Shown here: piece after piece, positions 43,995-52,430 of the stretch | Layout: each line of letters opens with the position of its first letter | Numbering within the stretch: position 1 is the stretch's first letter | From: Paraburkholderia solitsugae | GTDB lineage: Bacteria > Pseudomonadota > Gammaproteobacteria > Burkholderiales > Burkholderiaceae | Assembly: GCF_013177695.1 (NCBI RefSeq) | Contig: NZ_WOEY01000083.1 | Span: forward strand, 62,001-126,000 | Reading direction: 5' to 3' | DNA: 64,000 nt | The notes under the pieces: model-generated | The model's database searches: none | What the model saw: only the letters and a program-made list of their open reading frames with translations | What the model was told of the DNA's origin: nothing | Position numbers and translations under genes: made by a program

Positions 43995-44672
43995 ATGGAA
44001 TTCACGACCGTACTGTTCTACATCTTCGCGCTGCTCCTGGTGGTTTCAGGGCTGAAGGTGATCACCTCGCGCAACCCGGTTTCGTCCGCACTGTTTCTGG
44101 TGCTGGCGTTCTTCAACGCAGCCGCGATCTGGATGCTGCTGCAAGCCGAGTTCCTCGCGATCCTGCTGGTGCTGGTGTACGTTGGCGCGGTGATGGTGCT
44201 GTTCCTGTTCGTCGTGATGATGCTGGACATCAACATCGACGTGCTGCGAAAAGACTTCAAACGCTTCGTGCCAATGGCTACGCTAGTGGGCGCGATCATC
44301 GTGATCGAGACGGCGCTGATCCTGTGGCACGGCTACGGCGCGACCACCACGGTGCTGCGTGACACCACGGCTGCGGCCAACGGGATGGCGGGCTGGTCGA
44401 ACACCCGCATCATCGGCAAGGTCATCTACACCGACTACATCTTCGCGTTCGAAGTCGCCGGCCTCGTGCTGTTGGTGGCGATCATCGCGGCGATTGCGCT
44501 GACCACGAGTCACAAGAAAGACAGCAAGCGCCAGAACGTCAGCGAGCAGGTCAAGGTGCGTGCTCAAGACCGCGTGCGCATCGTGAAGATGGCATCTGAA
44601 AAGACCGCGGCAACTGTCGCGGCGGAAGAAGCCGCCGCAGCGGCCGACTCGGCACCCGCTAAAAACAGCTGA
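43995..44672 (+). CDS. nuoJ: NADH-quinone oxidoreductase subunit J
   Basis: 225 residues with five membrane helices (about 1-165) and a charged, Ala-rich C-terminal tail (from about 170) that is longer than in E. coli. Family marks are VITSRNPVSSALFLVLAFFNAAAIWMLLQAEFLAILLVLVYVGAVMVLFLFVVMML. It begins 181 bases after nuoI and is followed by nuoK after 20 bases. Confidence 0.95.
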   Translation: MEFTTVLFYIFALLLVVSGLKVITSRNPVSSALFLVLAFFNAAAIWMLLQAEFLAILLVLVYVGAVMVLFLFVVMMLDINIDVLRKDFKRFVPMATLVGAIIVIETALILWHGYGATTTVLRDTTAAANGMAGWSNTRIIGKVIYTDYIFAFEVAGLVLLVAIIAAIALTTSHKKDSKRQNVSEQVKVRAQDRVRIVKMASEKTAATVAAEEAAAAADSAPAKNS

Positions 44673-44692
44673 GCGGACAGGAGATAAAAATC

Positions 44693-44998
44693 ATGTTGAC
44701 CCTTGCTCATTACCTTGTCCTCGGCGCGATCCTGTTTGCGATCAGCGTCGTCGGTATTTTCCTGAACCGCCGCAACGTCATCATCATCCTGATGGCGATC
44801 GAACTGATGCTGTTGGCGGTGAACACCAATTTCGTCGCGTTCTCGCATTACCTCGGCGACGTGCATGGCCAGATCTTCGTCTTCTTCGTGCTGACGGTTG
44901 CAGCAGCGGAAGCGGCGATCGGACTCGCAATTCTGGTGACCCTGTTCCGTAGCCTCGACACGATCAATGTCGAGGACCTCGATCAGCTCAAAGGTTAA
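44693..44998 (+). CDS. nuoK: NADH-quinone oxidoreductase subunit K
   Basis: 101 residues, three helices, MrpC-like antiporter subunit. The proton-path glutamates are in IIILMAIELMLLAVNTNFVAF and VAAAEAAIGLAILVTLFR. It follows nuoJ after 20 bases (GGAGATAAAAATC upstream) and precedes nuoL by 17 bases. Confidence 0.97.
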   Translation: MLTLAHYLVLGAILFAISVVGIFLNRRNVIIILMAIELMLLAVNTNFVAFSHYLGDVHGQIFVFFVLTVAAAEAAIGLAILVTLFRSLDTINVEDLDQLKG

Positions 44999-45015
44999 TT
45001 TCAGGTAAAGCGGTT

Positions 45016-47088
45016 ATGTCAACGACACTCAATGAAAACCTGCTGCTGGCGATCCCGCTGGCACCGCTGGCCGGCTCCCTGATTGCGGGGCTGTTTGGGA
45101 AAGCGGTAGGGCGAGCCGGCGCGCATTCGGTCACGATCCTCGGCGTCGCGATCTCGTTCATCCTCTCGGTCATCGTCTTCTTCCAGGTGATGGACGGCGC
45201 GAGCTTCAACGCGACCGTCTACGAATGGATGGCGATCGGCAAGACGAAGTTCGAGGTCGGCTTCCTGGTCGACTCGCTGACGGCGATGATGATGTGCGTG
45301 GTGACCTTCGTGTCGCTGATGGTGCACATCTACACGATCGGCTACATGGCCGACGACGACGGCTACCAGCGCTTCTTCTCGTACATCGCGCTGTTCACGT
45401 TCTCGATGCTGATGCTCGTGATGAGCAACAACTTCCTGCAGTTGTTCTTCGGTTGGGAAGCGGTGGGTCTGGTGTCGTACCTGCTGATCGGCTTCTACTT
45501 CACCCGTGAAAGCGCGATCTACGCGAACATGAAGGCGTTCATCGTGAACCGCATCGGCGACTTCGGGTTCCTGCTCGGTATCGGCCTGCTGTTCGCTTTC
45601 GCCGGTTCGATGAACTACGGCGACGTGTTCGCGAAGCGCACCGAACTCGCGGCATTGAGCTTCCCGGGCACAGACTGGGGTCTGCTGACGGTCGCTTGCA
45701 TTTGCCTCTTCATCGGCGCGATGGGTAAGTCGGCGCAGTTCCCGCTGCACGTCTGGCTGCCTGATTCGATGGAAGGCCCGACGCCGATCTCCGCACTGAT
45801 TCACGCGGCAACCATGGTGACGGCCGGTATCTTCATGGTCGCGCGCATGTCGCCGCTGTTCGAACTGTCGGATACGGCGCTGTCGTTCGTGATGGTGATC
45901 GGTGCGATCACGGCGCTGTTCATGGGCTTCCTCGGGATCGTCCAGAACGACATCAAGCGCGTGGTGGCTTACTCGACGCTGTCGCAGCTCGGTTACATGA
46001 CGGTCGCACTTGGCGCATCGGCTTACTCGGTCGCCATCTTCCACCTGATGACGCACGCGTTCTTCAAGGCGTTGCTGTTCCTCGGCGCGGGTTCCGTGAT
46101 CATCGGTATGCACCACGATCAGGACATGCGCAACATGGGCGGCCTGCGCAAGTACATGCCGATCACGTGGATCACGTCGCTGGTCGGTTCGCTGGCGCTG
46201 ATCGGTACGCCGTTCTTCTCAGGCTTCTACTCGAAAGACTCGATCATCGACGCAGTGAAGTTCTCGCATCTGCCGGGTTCGGGTTTCGCGTACTTCGCAG
46301 TGGTGGCGAGCGTGTTCGTTACTGCGCTGTATTCGTTCCGTATGTACTTCATGGTGTTCCACGGCAAGGAGCGCTTCCGCGATCCTAAGCATCCGGAATC
46401 GCCGATGGGCATCGAAGCCGCAGCGCATGCGCATGACGGTCACGGCCATGACGCACACGGCCATGGTCATGGTCACGACGACCACGCGCACGAGCCGCAT
46501 GAAACGCCGTGGGTGGTGTGGCTGCCGCTCGTGCTGCTGGCGATTCCGTCGGTGGTGATCGGCGCGATCGCTATCGGTCCGTTGCTGTTCGGTGACTTCT
46601 TCCAGCACGGTGTGGCGTTCGACAAGGTGATCTTTGTCGGCGAAAACCATCTGGCGCTGCATGACATGGCTGAAGAATTCCAGGGCTGGGCGTCGATGGG
46701 CCTGCATTCCGTCTCAGGTCTGCCGGTTTGGCTGGCGCTCGCGGGTGTGGTGGTCGCGTGGTTCCTGTACCTGGTTCGTCCTGATCTGCCGGCTGTCGTC
46801 AAGCGTGCGTTCGGTCCGATCTACACGCTGCTCGACAACAAGTACTACATGGACAAGATCAACGAAGTCGTGTTCGCACGGGGCGCTGTGGCAATTGGCC
46901 GTGGTCTCTGGAAGGAAGGCGACGTCGTGGTTATCGACGGCATCGTCAACGGCAGTGCACGCTTTATCGGCTGGTTTGCCGGCGTGATCCGCTTCCTCCA
47001 ATCCGGCTACATCTACCACTACGCGTTTGCCATGATTATTGGCATGTTGGGGCTCCTGACCCTGTTTGTAACGCTCGGCGGCAAATAA
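45016..47088 (+). CDS. nuoL: NADH-quinone oxidoreductase subunit L
   Basis: 690 residues, the distal antiporter-like pumping subunit. Marks are FLFFGWEAVGLVSYLLIGFYFTRESA-type sequence near 140-165, GAMGKSAQFPLHVWLPDSMEGPTPISALIHAATMVTAG near 235-275 and the C-terminal lateral helix region. A striking His-rich loop lies at residues 471-495, with 11 His in 25 residues, between membrane helices near 455 and 500. It starts 17 bases after nuoK. Confidence 0.96.
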   Translation: MSTTLNENLLLAIPLAPLAGSLIAGLFGKAVGRAGAHSVTILGVAISFILSVIVFFQVMDGASFNATVYEWMAIGKTKFEVGFLVDSLTAMMMCVVTFVSLMVHIYTIGYMADDDGYQRFFSYIALFTFSMLMLVMSNNFLQLFFGWEAVGLVSYLLIGFYFTRESAIYANMKAFIVNRIGDFGFLLGIGLLFAFAGSMNYGDVFAKRTELAALSFPGTDWGLLTVACICLFIGAMGKSAQFPLHVWLPDSMEGPTPISALIHAATMVTAGIFMVARMSPLFELSDTALSFVMVIGAITALFMGFLGIVQNDIKRVVAYSTLSQLGYMTVALGASAYSVAIFHLMTHAFFKALLFLGAGSVIIGMHHDQDMRNMGGLRKYMPITWITSLVGSLALIGTPFFSGFYSKDSIIDAVKFSHLPGSGFAYFAVVASVFVTALYSFRMYFMVFHGKERFRDPKHPESPMGIEAAAHAHDGHGHDAHGHGHGHDDHAHEPHETPWVVWLPLVLLAIPSVVIGAIAIGPLLFGDFFQHGVAFDKVIFVGENHLALHDMAEEFQGWASMGLHSVSGLPVWLALAGVVVAWFLYLVRPDLPAVVKRAFGPIYTLLDNKYYMDKINEVVFARGAVAIGRGLWKEGDVVVIDGIVNGSARFIGWFAGVIRFLQSGYIYHYAFAMIIGMLGLLTLFVTLGGK

Positions 47089-47102
47089 GGCGAGGGACAC
47101 TA

Positions 47103-48593
47103 ATGCACGCTTATCCGATTCTCAGTATCGCGATCTGGTTACCGATCCTCGTAGGTCTCCTGGTCCTGGCTATCGGTTCCGACCGGAACCCTGCTCCGGC
47201 GCGCTGGATTGCGCTGATCGGCTCGGTCGTCAGCTTCATCGTGACGATCCCGCTGATTACGAGTTTTGATTCGAGCACGGCCGATCTGCAGTTCGTCGAA
47301 AAGGCGAACTGGATCGAGCGCTTCAATATCACGTACCACCTGGGTGTCGACGGCATCTCAATGTGGTTCGTTGTGTTGACCGCATTGATTACGGTGATCG
47401 TCGTGATCTCCGCGTGGGAAGTCATCACGAAGAACGTGGCCCAGTACCTCGCTTCGTTCCTGATCCTGTCCGGCATCATGGTCGGCGTGTTCAGCGCAGC
47501 GGACGGCATGCTGTTCTACGTGTTCTTCGAAGCGACGCTGATCCCGATGTACATCATCATCGGCGTGTGGGGTGGGGCGAACCGCGTGTATGCGGCGTTC
47601 AAGTTCTTCCTGTACACGCTGATGGGCTCACTGCTGATGCTGGTCGCGTTGCTGTACCTGTACGTTCAGACCGGCACGTTCGATCTGGCTACGTGGCAGA
47701 ACGCGCAGATCGGCATGACGCCGCAGATATTGCTATTCATAGCGTTTTTCCTGGCCTTCGCGGTGAAGGTGCCGATGTGGCCGGTTCACACGTGGTTGCC
47801 TGACGCCCACGTGGAAGCGCCGACCGGCGGCTCGGTCGTGCTGGCCGCGATCATGCTGAAGCTGGGTGCATACGGTTTCGTGCGCTTCTCGCTGCCGATC
47901 GCACCTGACGCAAGCCACTTTCTCGCCCCGGTCGTCATCACGCTGTCGCTGATCGCGGTGATCTACATCGGTCTGGTCGCGATGGTGCAGACGGACATGA
48001 AAAAGCTGGTCGCGTATTCGTCGATCGCGCACATGGGTTTCGTGACGCTCGGCTTCTTCATCTTCAACCAACTCGGCATGGAAGGCGCGATCGTGCAGAT
48101 GATCTCGCACGGTTTCGTGTCGGGCGCGATGTTCCTGTGTATCGGCGTGCTGTATGACCGTATGCACTCGCGTCAGATCGCCGATTACGGCGGTGTCGTC
48201 AACGTGATGCCGAAGTTCGCAGCGTTCGTGATGCTGTTCTCGATGGCCAATTGCGGCTTGCCGGGTACTTCCGGTTTCGTCGGCGAGTTCATGGTAATTC
48301 TGGCTGCTGTCCAGTACAACTTCTGGATCGCAGGCGGTGCGGCTGTCACGCTGATTCTCGGTGCGGCCTACACGCTGTGGATGTACAAGCGCGTGTACTT
48401 CGGCGCAGTTGCCAACGATCACGTGAAGGGTCTTCTCGACATCAACCGTCGCGAATTTTTCATGCTGGCAGTGCTCGCTGCACTGACGCTGTTCATGGGC
48501 CTGTATCCGAAGCCCTTTACCGATGTGATGCACGTATCCGTGGAAAACCTCCTCTCCCACGTCGCGCAGTCCAAGCTGCCGTTGCCACAGTAA
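47103..48593 (+). CDS. nuoM: NADH-quinone oxidoreductase subunit M
   Basis: 496 residues, about 14 helices, second antiporter-like pumping subunit. Marks are NITYHLGVDGISMWFVVLTALITV, FYVFFEATLIPMYIIIGVWGG (pumping Glu), AVKVPMWPVHTWLPDAHVEAPTGGSVVLAAIMLKLGAYG and YSSIAHMGFVTLG. It begins 14 bases after nuoL and is followed by nuoN after 25 bases. Confidence 0.97.
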   Translation: MHAYPILSIAIWLPILVGLLVLAIGSDRNPAPARWIALIGSVVSFIVTIPLITSFDSSTADLQFVEKANWIERFNITYHLGVDGISMWFVVLTALITVIVVISAWEVITKNVAQYLASFLILSGIMVGVFSAADGMLFYVFFEATLIPMYIIIGVWGGANRVYAAFKFFLYTLMGSLLMLVALLYLYVQTGTFDLATWQNAQIGMTPQILLFIAFFLAFAVKVPMWPVHTWLPDAHVEAPTGGSVVLAAIMLKLGAYGFVRFSLPIAPDASHFLAPVVITLSLIAVIYIGLVAMVQTDMKKLVAYSSIAHMGFVTLGFFIFNQLGMEGAIVQMISHGFVSGAMFLCIGVLYDRMHSRQIADYGGVVNVMPKFAAFVMLFSMANCGLPGTSGFVGEFMVILAAVQYNFWIAGGAAVTLILGAAYTLWMYKRVYFGAVANDHVKGLLDINRREFFMLAVLAALTLFMGLYPKPFTDVMHVSVENLLSHVAQSKLPLPQ

Positions 48594-48618
48594 TGCAGAG
48601 CGGAGGAATCTAAAGATC

Positions 48619-50091
48619 ATGCAAAACGCCCCTATGACTGCCTTGTTGCCCGACGCACTGGTGATGCTTGCCGTTGTCGTTGCGTGGCTCAACGACACGT
48701 TCGTCGGCCAGGCCGGTCGCCGTACCACGTATTTCATCGCGTTCTTCTCGACGCTGATTGCCGGCATCTGGTTTGCGGTGAACGCGTTCGACCCGCAGGT
48801 GCACTACTTCTTCGGTCACATGTATGTGGTGGATTCGTTCGCCAATGTGATGAAAGCAGTGGTGACGCTCGGCTATGCCGTGTCGATCGTTTATTCGCGC
48901 CGGTACCTCGAGGATCGCGGGTTGTTCCGCGGCGACTTCTTCCTGTTGGGCATGTTCTCGCTGCTCGGCCAGCTCGTGATGATCTCCGGCAACAACTTCC
49001 TGACGCTGTACCTTGGTCTGGAACTGATGTCGTTGTCGCTGTACGCTGCGATTGCATTGCGTCGTGACGCGGCGCAGTCGAACGAAGCGGCAATGAAGTA
49101 CTACGTGCTTGGTGCGCTGGCTTCCGGCTTCCTGCTGTATGGCATTTCTATGCTGTATGGCGCGACCGGTTCGCTCGACCTGAACGAAGTATTCAAGGCG
49201 ATTGGCACGAGCCACTACGATCCGAGCGTGCTGCTGTTTGGCGTGATCTTCATCGTGGCAGGCGTGGCGTTCAAGATGGGCGCGGTGCCGTTCCACATGT
49301 GGGTGCCTGACGTGTATCAGGGTGCTCCGACGGCCATGACGCTGATGGTGGGCGGCGGTCCGAAGGTGGCGGCATTCGCGTGGGGCCTGCGCTTCCTCGT
49401 GATGGGCCTGCTGCCGCTGGCGGTCGAATGGCAGGAAATGCTGGTGATCCTGGCCGCGCTGTCGCTGATCGTCGGCAACATCACCGGTATCGTGCAACGC
49501 AACGTCAAGCGTATGCTCGCGTACTCGGCGATTTCGAACATGGGCTTTGTGCTGCTCGGCCTGCTGGCCGGCGTGGTGGATCAGAAGACGACCGGCGCGG
49601 CCAATGCGTACGGTTCGGCAATGTACTACAGCATCGTCTACCTGATTACGACGTTGGGCACCTTCGGCGTCGTCATGCTGCTGGCACGCCGCGATTTCGA
49701 GGCGGACACGCTCGAAGACTTCAAGGGCCTGAATCAACGCAGCCCGGTGTTCGCGTTCGTCATGATGGTGATGATGTTCTCGCTCGCCGGCATCCCGCCT
49801 GCAGTCGGCTTCTACGCCAAGCTCGCGGTGCTGCAGGCAACCATGAATGCCGGTTTGACCTGGCTGACCGTGTTGGCCGTGATCACTTCGCTGTTCGGTG
49901 CGTTCTACTACCTGCGTATCGTCAAGCTGATGTATTTCGACGAACCGCAAGACAAGTCGCCGATCGTTGCTGACACCAGCACGCGTGCCTTGCTGGCGCT
50001 CAATGGTGTTGCCGTGCTGGTGCTCGGTATCGTGCCGGATCCGCTGTTGAAGGCCTGCCTGCAGGCTATCCAGCACACGCTGCTGCTCTGA
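48619..50091 (+). CDS. nuoN: NADH-quinone oxidoreductase subunit N
   Basis: 490 residues, third antiporter-like subunit and last nuo gene. Marks are LGLELMSLSLYAAIALRRDAAQSNEAAMKYYVLGALASGFLLYG, FKMGAVPFHMWVPDVYQGAPTAMTLMV and KRMLAYSAISNMGFVLLGL. ATG at 48619 gives MQNAPMTALLPDALVMLAVV. Its TGA stop shares one base with the ATG of the DUF2818 gene, indicating coupled translation. Confidence 0.97.
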   Translation: MQNAPMTALLPDALVMLAVVVAWLNDTFVGQAGRRTTYFIAFFSTLIAGIWFAVNAFDPQVHYFFGHMYVVDSFANVMKAVVTLGYAVSIVYSRRYLEDRGLFRGDFFLLGMFSLLGQLVMISGNNFLTLYLGLELMSLSLYAAIALRRDAAQSNEAAMKYYVLGALASGFLLYGISMLYGATGSLDLNEVFKAIGTSHYDPSVLLFGVIFIVAGVAFKMGAVPFHMWVPDVYQGAPTAMTLMVGGGPKVAAFAWGLRFLVMGLLPLAVEWQEMLVILAALSLIVGNITGIVQRNVKRMLAYSAISNMGFVLLGLLAGVVDQKTTGAANAYGSAMYYSIVYLITTLGTFGVVMLLARRDFEADTLEDFKGLNQRSPVFAFVMMVMMFSLAGIPPAVGFYAKLAVLQATMNAGLTWLTVLAVITSLFGAFYYLRIVKLMYFDEPQDKSPIVADTSTRALLALNGVAVLVLGIVPDPLLKACLQAIQHTLLL

Positions 50092-50387
50092 TGTCGGCTG
50101 CGGGTTGGTTTATCGTGTTGTTGGCGCTGGTCGGCGCCAATCTGCCGTTTCTGAATCAGCGCCTCTTCGCCGCCGTGCCGTTGAAAGCGGCGAAGAAGAG
50201 CGCCTGGATCCGGATCGCCGAGTTGATCGTGCTGTACTTTGTGGTCGGCACGCTCGGTTTTCTGCTGGAAGCGCGCGCGGGTAACCGCTTCGAACAGGGG
50301 TGGCAGTTCTACGCGATCACGTTCGCGTTGTTCGTTGTGTTCGCATTCCCCGGCTTTACCTTCCAGTATCTCGTCAAACGTCGCTGA
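50091..50387 (+). CDS. DUF2818 family small membrane protein
   Basis: 98 residues with three hydrophobic segments (about 4-21, 43-62, 74-93). The pattern GWFIVLLALVGANLPFLNQRLFAA and LIVLYFVVGTLGFLLEARAGN defines DUF2818, found after nuoN in betaproteobacteria. It overlaps nuoN by one base. Its constant place suggests a role in complex I assembly or stability, but no function is known and none can be read from the sequence. Confidence 0.88.
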   Translation: MSAAGWFIVLLALVGANLPFLNQRLFAAVPLKAAKKSAWIRIAELIVLYFVVGTLGFLLEARAGNRFEQGWQFYAITFALFVVFAFPGFTFQYLVKRR

Positions 50388-50429
50388 CGGCGTCTCGCCG
50401 TCGCGCACCAAGCTGTCCTGAGGTCGCAT

Positions 50430-51014
50430 ATGGCTGAACTTCCCGATCACGACGCCGCGCTCACCGAGACCTGTCTCGAGAGCAAAACGATCCACCAGGG
50501 GCCGTTCCTCACGCTCAAGTGCGATACCGTCCGCTTGCCGGACGGTAAGCAGGCCACGCGCGAGTACGTTCAGCATCCGGGTGCCGTGATGGTGATTCCG
50601 TTATTCGACGACGGCCGCGTGTTGCTGGAAAACCAGTACCGCTATCCGATGGGCAAGGTCATGGTCGAGTATCCGGCGGGCAAGCTCGATCCGAACGAAG
50701 GCGCGCTGGCCTGCGCGAAACGCGAACTGCAGGAAGAGACAGGTTATACGGCGCGCGAGTATGTTTATCTGACGCGCATTCATCCGATCATTTCCTACTC
50801 GACGGAGTTCATCGATATTTACCTGGCGCGTGGGCTGACTGCCGGCGAGCGCAAACTCGACGACGGTGAATTCCTTGAACTGTTCACCGCCAGCGTGACC
50901 GATATGTTGGAATGGGTACGTACGGGCAAGGTGACGGACGTGAAAACCATCATCGGTACGTTCTGGCTGGAGAAGGTGTTGTCGGGTGCCTGGCCGATGG
51001 CCGAGTCGCAATAG
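50430..51014 (+). CDS. NUDIX hydrolase, ADP-ribose pyrophosphatase-like
   Basis: 194 residues. The NUDIX box GKLDPNEGALACAKRELQEETGY (about 89-111) matches the GX5EX7REUXEEXGU consensus in full. The N-terminal region (TLKCDTVRLPDGKQATREYVQHPGAVMVIPLFDDGRVLLENQYRYPMG) is of the NudF/ADP-ribose pyrophosphatase type, whose product would be AMP and ribose 5-phosphate. It starts 42 bases after the DUF2818 gene and ends before a terminator, so it may be the last gene of the nuo transcript. Confidence 0.9.
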   Translation: MAELPDHDAALTETCLESKTIHQGPFLTLKCDTVRLPDGKQATREYVQHPGAVMVIPLFDDGRVLLENQYRYPMGKVMVEYPAGKLDPNEGALACAKRELQEETGYTAREYVYLTRIHPIISYSTEFIDIYLARGLTAGERKLDDGEFLELFTASVTDMLEWVRTGKVTDVKTIIGTFWLEKVLSGAWPMAESQ

Positions 51015-51073
51015 AGCGCTCGGTTCAGAACGCAGAGCGGGCGCGAGTCAGGCGCCGACTGCAAAATTCGCAA

Positions 51074-51108
51074 AAAGCCCCTGTTGGTCTACGACCGTCA
51101 GGGGCTTT
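51074..51108 (+). terminator. Rho-independent terminator after the NUDIX gene
   Basis: AAAGCCCCTG (51074-51083) and CAGGGGCTTT (51099-51108) with an inner GGTC/GACC helix. It is the likely end of the nuo-DUF2818-NUDIX transcript. Confidence 0.85.
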
Positions 51109-51238
51109 GTCATTGCAGCCATGAAATCGACTCAAAGCGTTACCCCCATGTCTGAAAAGTGGGTCCCGTCCTATGCCATCTGACAGTCTCGCCTCACGGC
51201 CGTTGCCGCTCTAGTATCGAAGTCTGGCAACCGGGTTT

Positions 51239-51262
51239 GTTATCAAACTTATTTTGGATAAC
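51239..51262. promoter_or_regulatory. Inverted repeat GTTATC-N12-GATAAC, candidate operator or promoter region
   Basis: Perfect six-base arms with a 12-base AT-rich spacer, 92 bases upstream of the HicA-like gene. The segment also has promoter-like hexamers. It may be a second operator of the cassette. Confidence 0.35.
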
Positions 51263-51292
51263 GAAGGGTGTGAGATGGATTCGATTGTGGTT

Positions 51293-51334
51293 GCACGCGC
51301 GTATGGTTGTCATTTGACAACCATACGCGCGTGC
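51293..51334. repeat. Perfect 42-base palindrome (20-base arms, TT centre)
   Basis: GCACGCGCGTATGGTTGTCA is followed by TT and then its exact reverse complement. It stands eight bases before the GGAGGG of the HicA-like gene. There is no T run, so it is not a terminator; an operator or a leader hairpin hiding the ribosome binding region fits better. Confidence 0.9.
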
Positions 51335-51353
51335 TCTAAATTGGAGGGTATAG

Positions 51354-51602
51354 ATGGTTCGTGGGATCCATTCCAAGAAAGAGGTCGAGGCCGCGCTGGC
51401 TTACGCGGAAAGAAACGGCTGGCGTGTCCAGGGCGGCGGTAAAGGTCACGCTTGGGGAAAGATGTACTGTCCTTACAACGACGCGGAATGTCGTTGCGGC
51501 GAGTTCTGTATTTCGAGTGTGTGGAGTACGCCCAAGAGTCCCGGCAATCACGCAAAGCACCTCAGGCGCATCGTCGACAACTGCACGACGCGCCGGCAGT
51601 AA
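51354..51602 (+). CDS. Small HicA-like protein, candidate toxin
   Basis: 82 residues, not a family I can name with certainty. It starts KKEVEAALAYAERNGWRVQGGGKGHAWGKMYCP. The order helix, W-x-V strand, Gly-rich turn with His32 (GGGKGHAWG) and then a strand and Pro resembles HicA toxins, whose catalytic His sits in a similar turn. Unlike HicA it has five Cys (39, 46, 48, 52, 77) and a conserved-looking tail SSVWSTPKSPGNHAKHLRRIVDNC. GGAGGG seven bases before the ATG supports expression. A 174-residue HTH protein follows after 50 bases. Toxin activity is inference from fold pattern and context. Confidence 0.7.
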   Translation: MVRGIHSKKEVEAALAYAERNGWRVQGGGKGHAWGKMYCPYNDAECRCGEFCISSVWSTPKSPGNHAKHLRRIVDNCTTRRQ

Positions 51603-51652
51603 AAGTGTTCAAAGGGCAAAAGCCCGAAGCTGAATGAAGGCAGGAGTAGCTT

Positions 51653-52177
51653 ATGGAATATGTGTTCACCTTGAAGTACCGGCTCGCTGCGGAAGATTGC
51701 GATCTTGACGGGATTGTCGAGCGGCTGGGCGAAGCCGGATGCGACGACGCGACTATCGGCGTGGGGCAACCGGGGCGCATTGCGCTGGTTTTTGCTCGCG
51801 AAGGCGCGTCGGCGTTTGAAGCACTTGTCAGCGCACTCAAAGATATCAAGCAGGCAGTGCCGTCTGCGCGTCTTGTCGAGGCAGGGCCGGATTTCGTCGG
51901 CCTCACGGATGCCGCTGAGGTAGCGGGCGTGTCACGGCAAAACATGCGCAAGCTGATGCTGAGCCATGCAATCGATTTTCCGCCACCGGTTCACGAGGGC
52001 AGCGCGTCGGTGTGGCATCTATCGGACATTCTTGACTGGCTGATCGCGCGCGGCGGGTATGACATCAAGGCGGACATATTCGACGTCGCGAAATCGGCCA
52101 AGCAGATTAACCTTGCCAAAGAGGCGCTCGAACTCGAGCCGCGGCTTAATCGCCGGCTCGAGTTGCTTGTGGCTTAA
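51653..52177 (+). CDS. HTH protein with AlpA/MerR-like domain, candidate antitoxin/autoregulator
   Basis: 174 residues. The first 70 residues (YVFTLKYRLAAEDCDLDGIVERLGEAGCDDATIGVGQPGRIALVFAREG) look like a small alpha/beta domain of no family I recognise. Residues 82-132 form an AlpA/MerR-like winged helix: VGLTDAAEVAGVSRQNMRKLMLSH, then FPPPVHEGSASVWHLSDILDWL. The C-terminus is helical. CAGGAG stands upstream of the ATG. Following a HicA-like protein it is a plausible antitoxin that also binds the palindromes upstream. It is not a HicB. No co-purification or toxicity can be judged from sequence. Confidence 0.75.
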   Translation: MEYVFTLKYRLAAEDCDLDGIVERLGEAGCDDATIGVGQPGRIALVFAREGASAFEALVSALKDIKQAVPSARLVEAGPDFVGLTDAAEVAGVSRQNMRKLMLSHAIDFPPPVHEGSASVWHLSDILDWLIARGGYDIKADIFDVAKSAKQINLAKEALELEPRLNRRLELLVA

Positions 52178-52371
52178 AAGAAGGAACGCAGTGGCAAGCG
52201 CGCAGGCCCATGAACCCCATACGATCAGCGCTCCCTTTCATCTGCGGGTCCGGTGTGCCGTTCGCCGGCTGAGCCATCTTCGGCAGTCAGTTGCGCAAAG
52301 CGTTAAAATCGCCCACCGCGTTCGATTTGTCACCGGCGCCTGGCGTCAACGCGCCGTCCGTAAAAATTTAC

Positions 52372-52383
52372 GAACGACCGTTC
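52372..52383. promoter_or_regulatory. Inverted repeat GAACG-AC-CGTTC overlapping the DUF1178 promoter
   Basis: Perfect five-base arms with a two-base centre. It overlaps the likely -35, TTCACA (52381-52386), which is 16 bases from TAAACT (52403-52408). A repressor bound here would block the promoter; the type of site is common for TetR regulators of fatty-acid genes, but the binding protein is unknown. Confidence 0.5.
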
Positions 52384-52408
52384 ACAAATTTCCATTTTGC
52401 GCTAAACT
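52381..52408 (+). promoter_or_regulatory. Probable promoter of the DUF1178/acyl-CoA operon
   Basis: TTCACA (52381-52386) and TAAACT (52403-52408), spacer 16 bases, 23 bases before the DUF1178 ATG at 52431. There is no strong ribosome binding site. Confidence 0.5.
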
Positions 52409-52430
52409 GGCACGCAAGCCCTGATTCCAC

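Larger units (their letters stand above)
51015..51353. other. Intergenic region upstream of the HicA-like cassette
   Basis: 339 bases without a gene. The first part has the NUDIX terminator (51074-51108). From about 51235 the base composition becomes AT-richer than the surroundings, with GTTATC-N12-GATAAC at 51239-51262 and the perfect palindrome at 51293-51334, then the GGAGGG ribosome binding site at 51343-51348. Confidence 0.6.

Noticed and set aside
51293..51334. The perfect palindrome read as a Rho-independent terminator
   Set aside because: No T run follows either arm and it stands directly before a well placed ribosome binding site, so it is better explained as an operator or leader structure.
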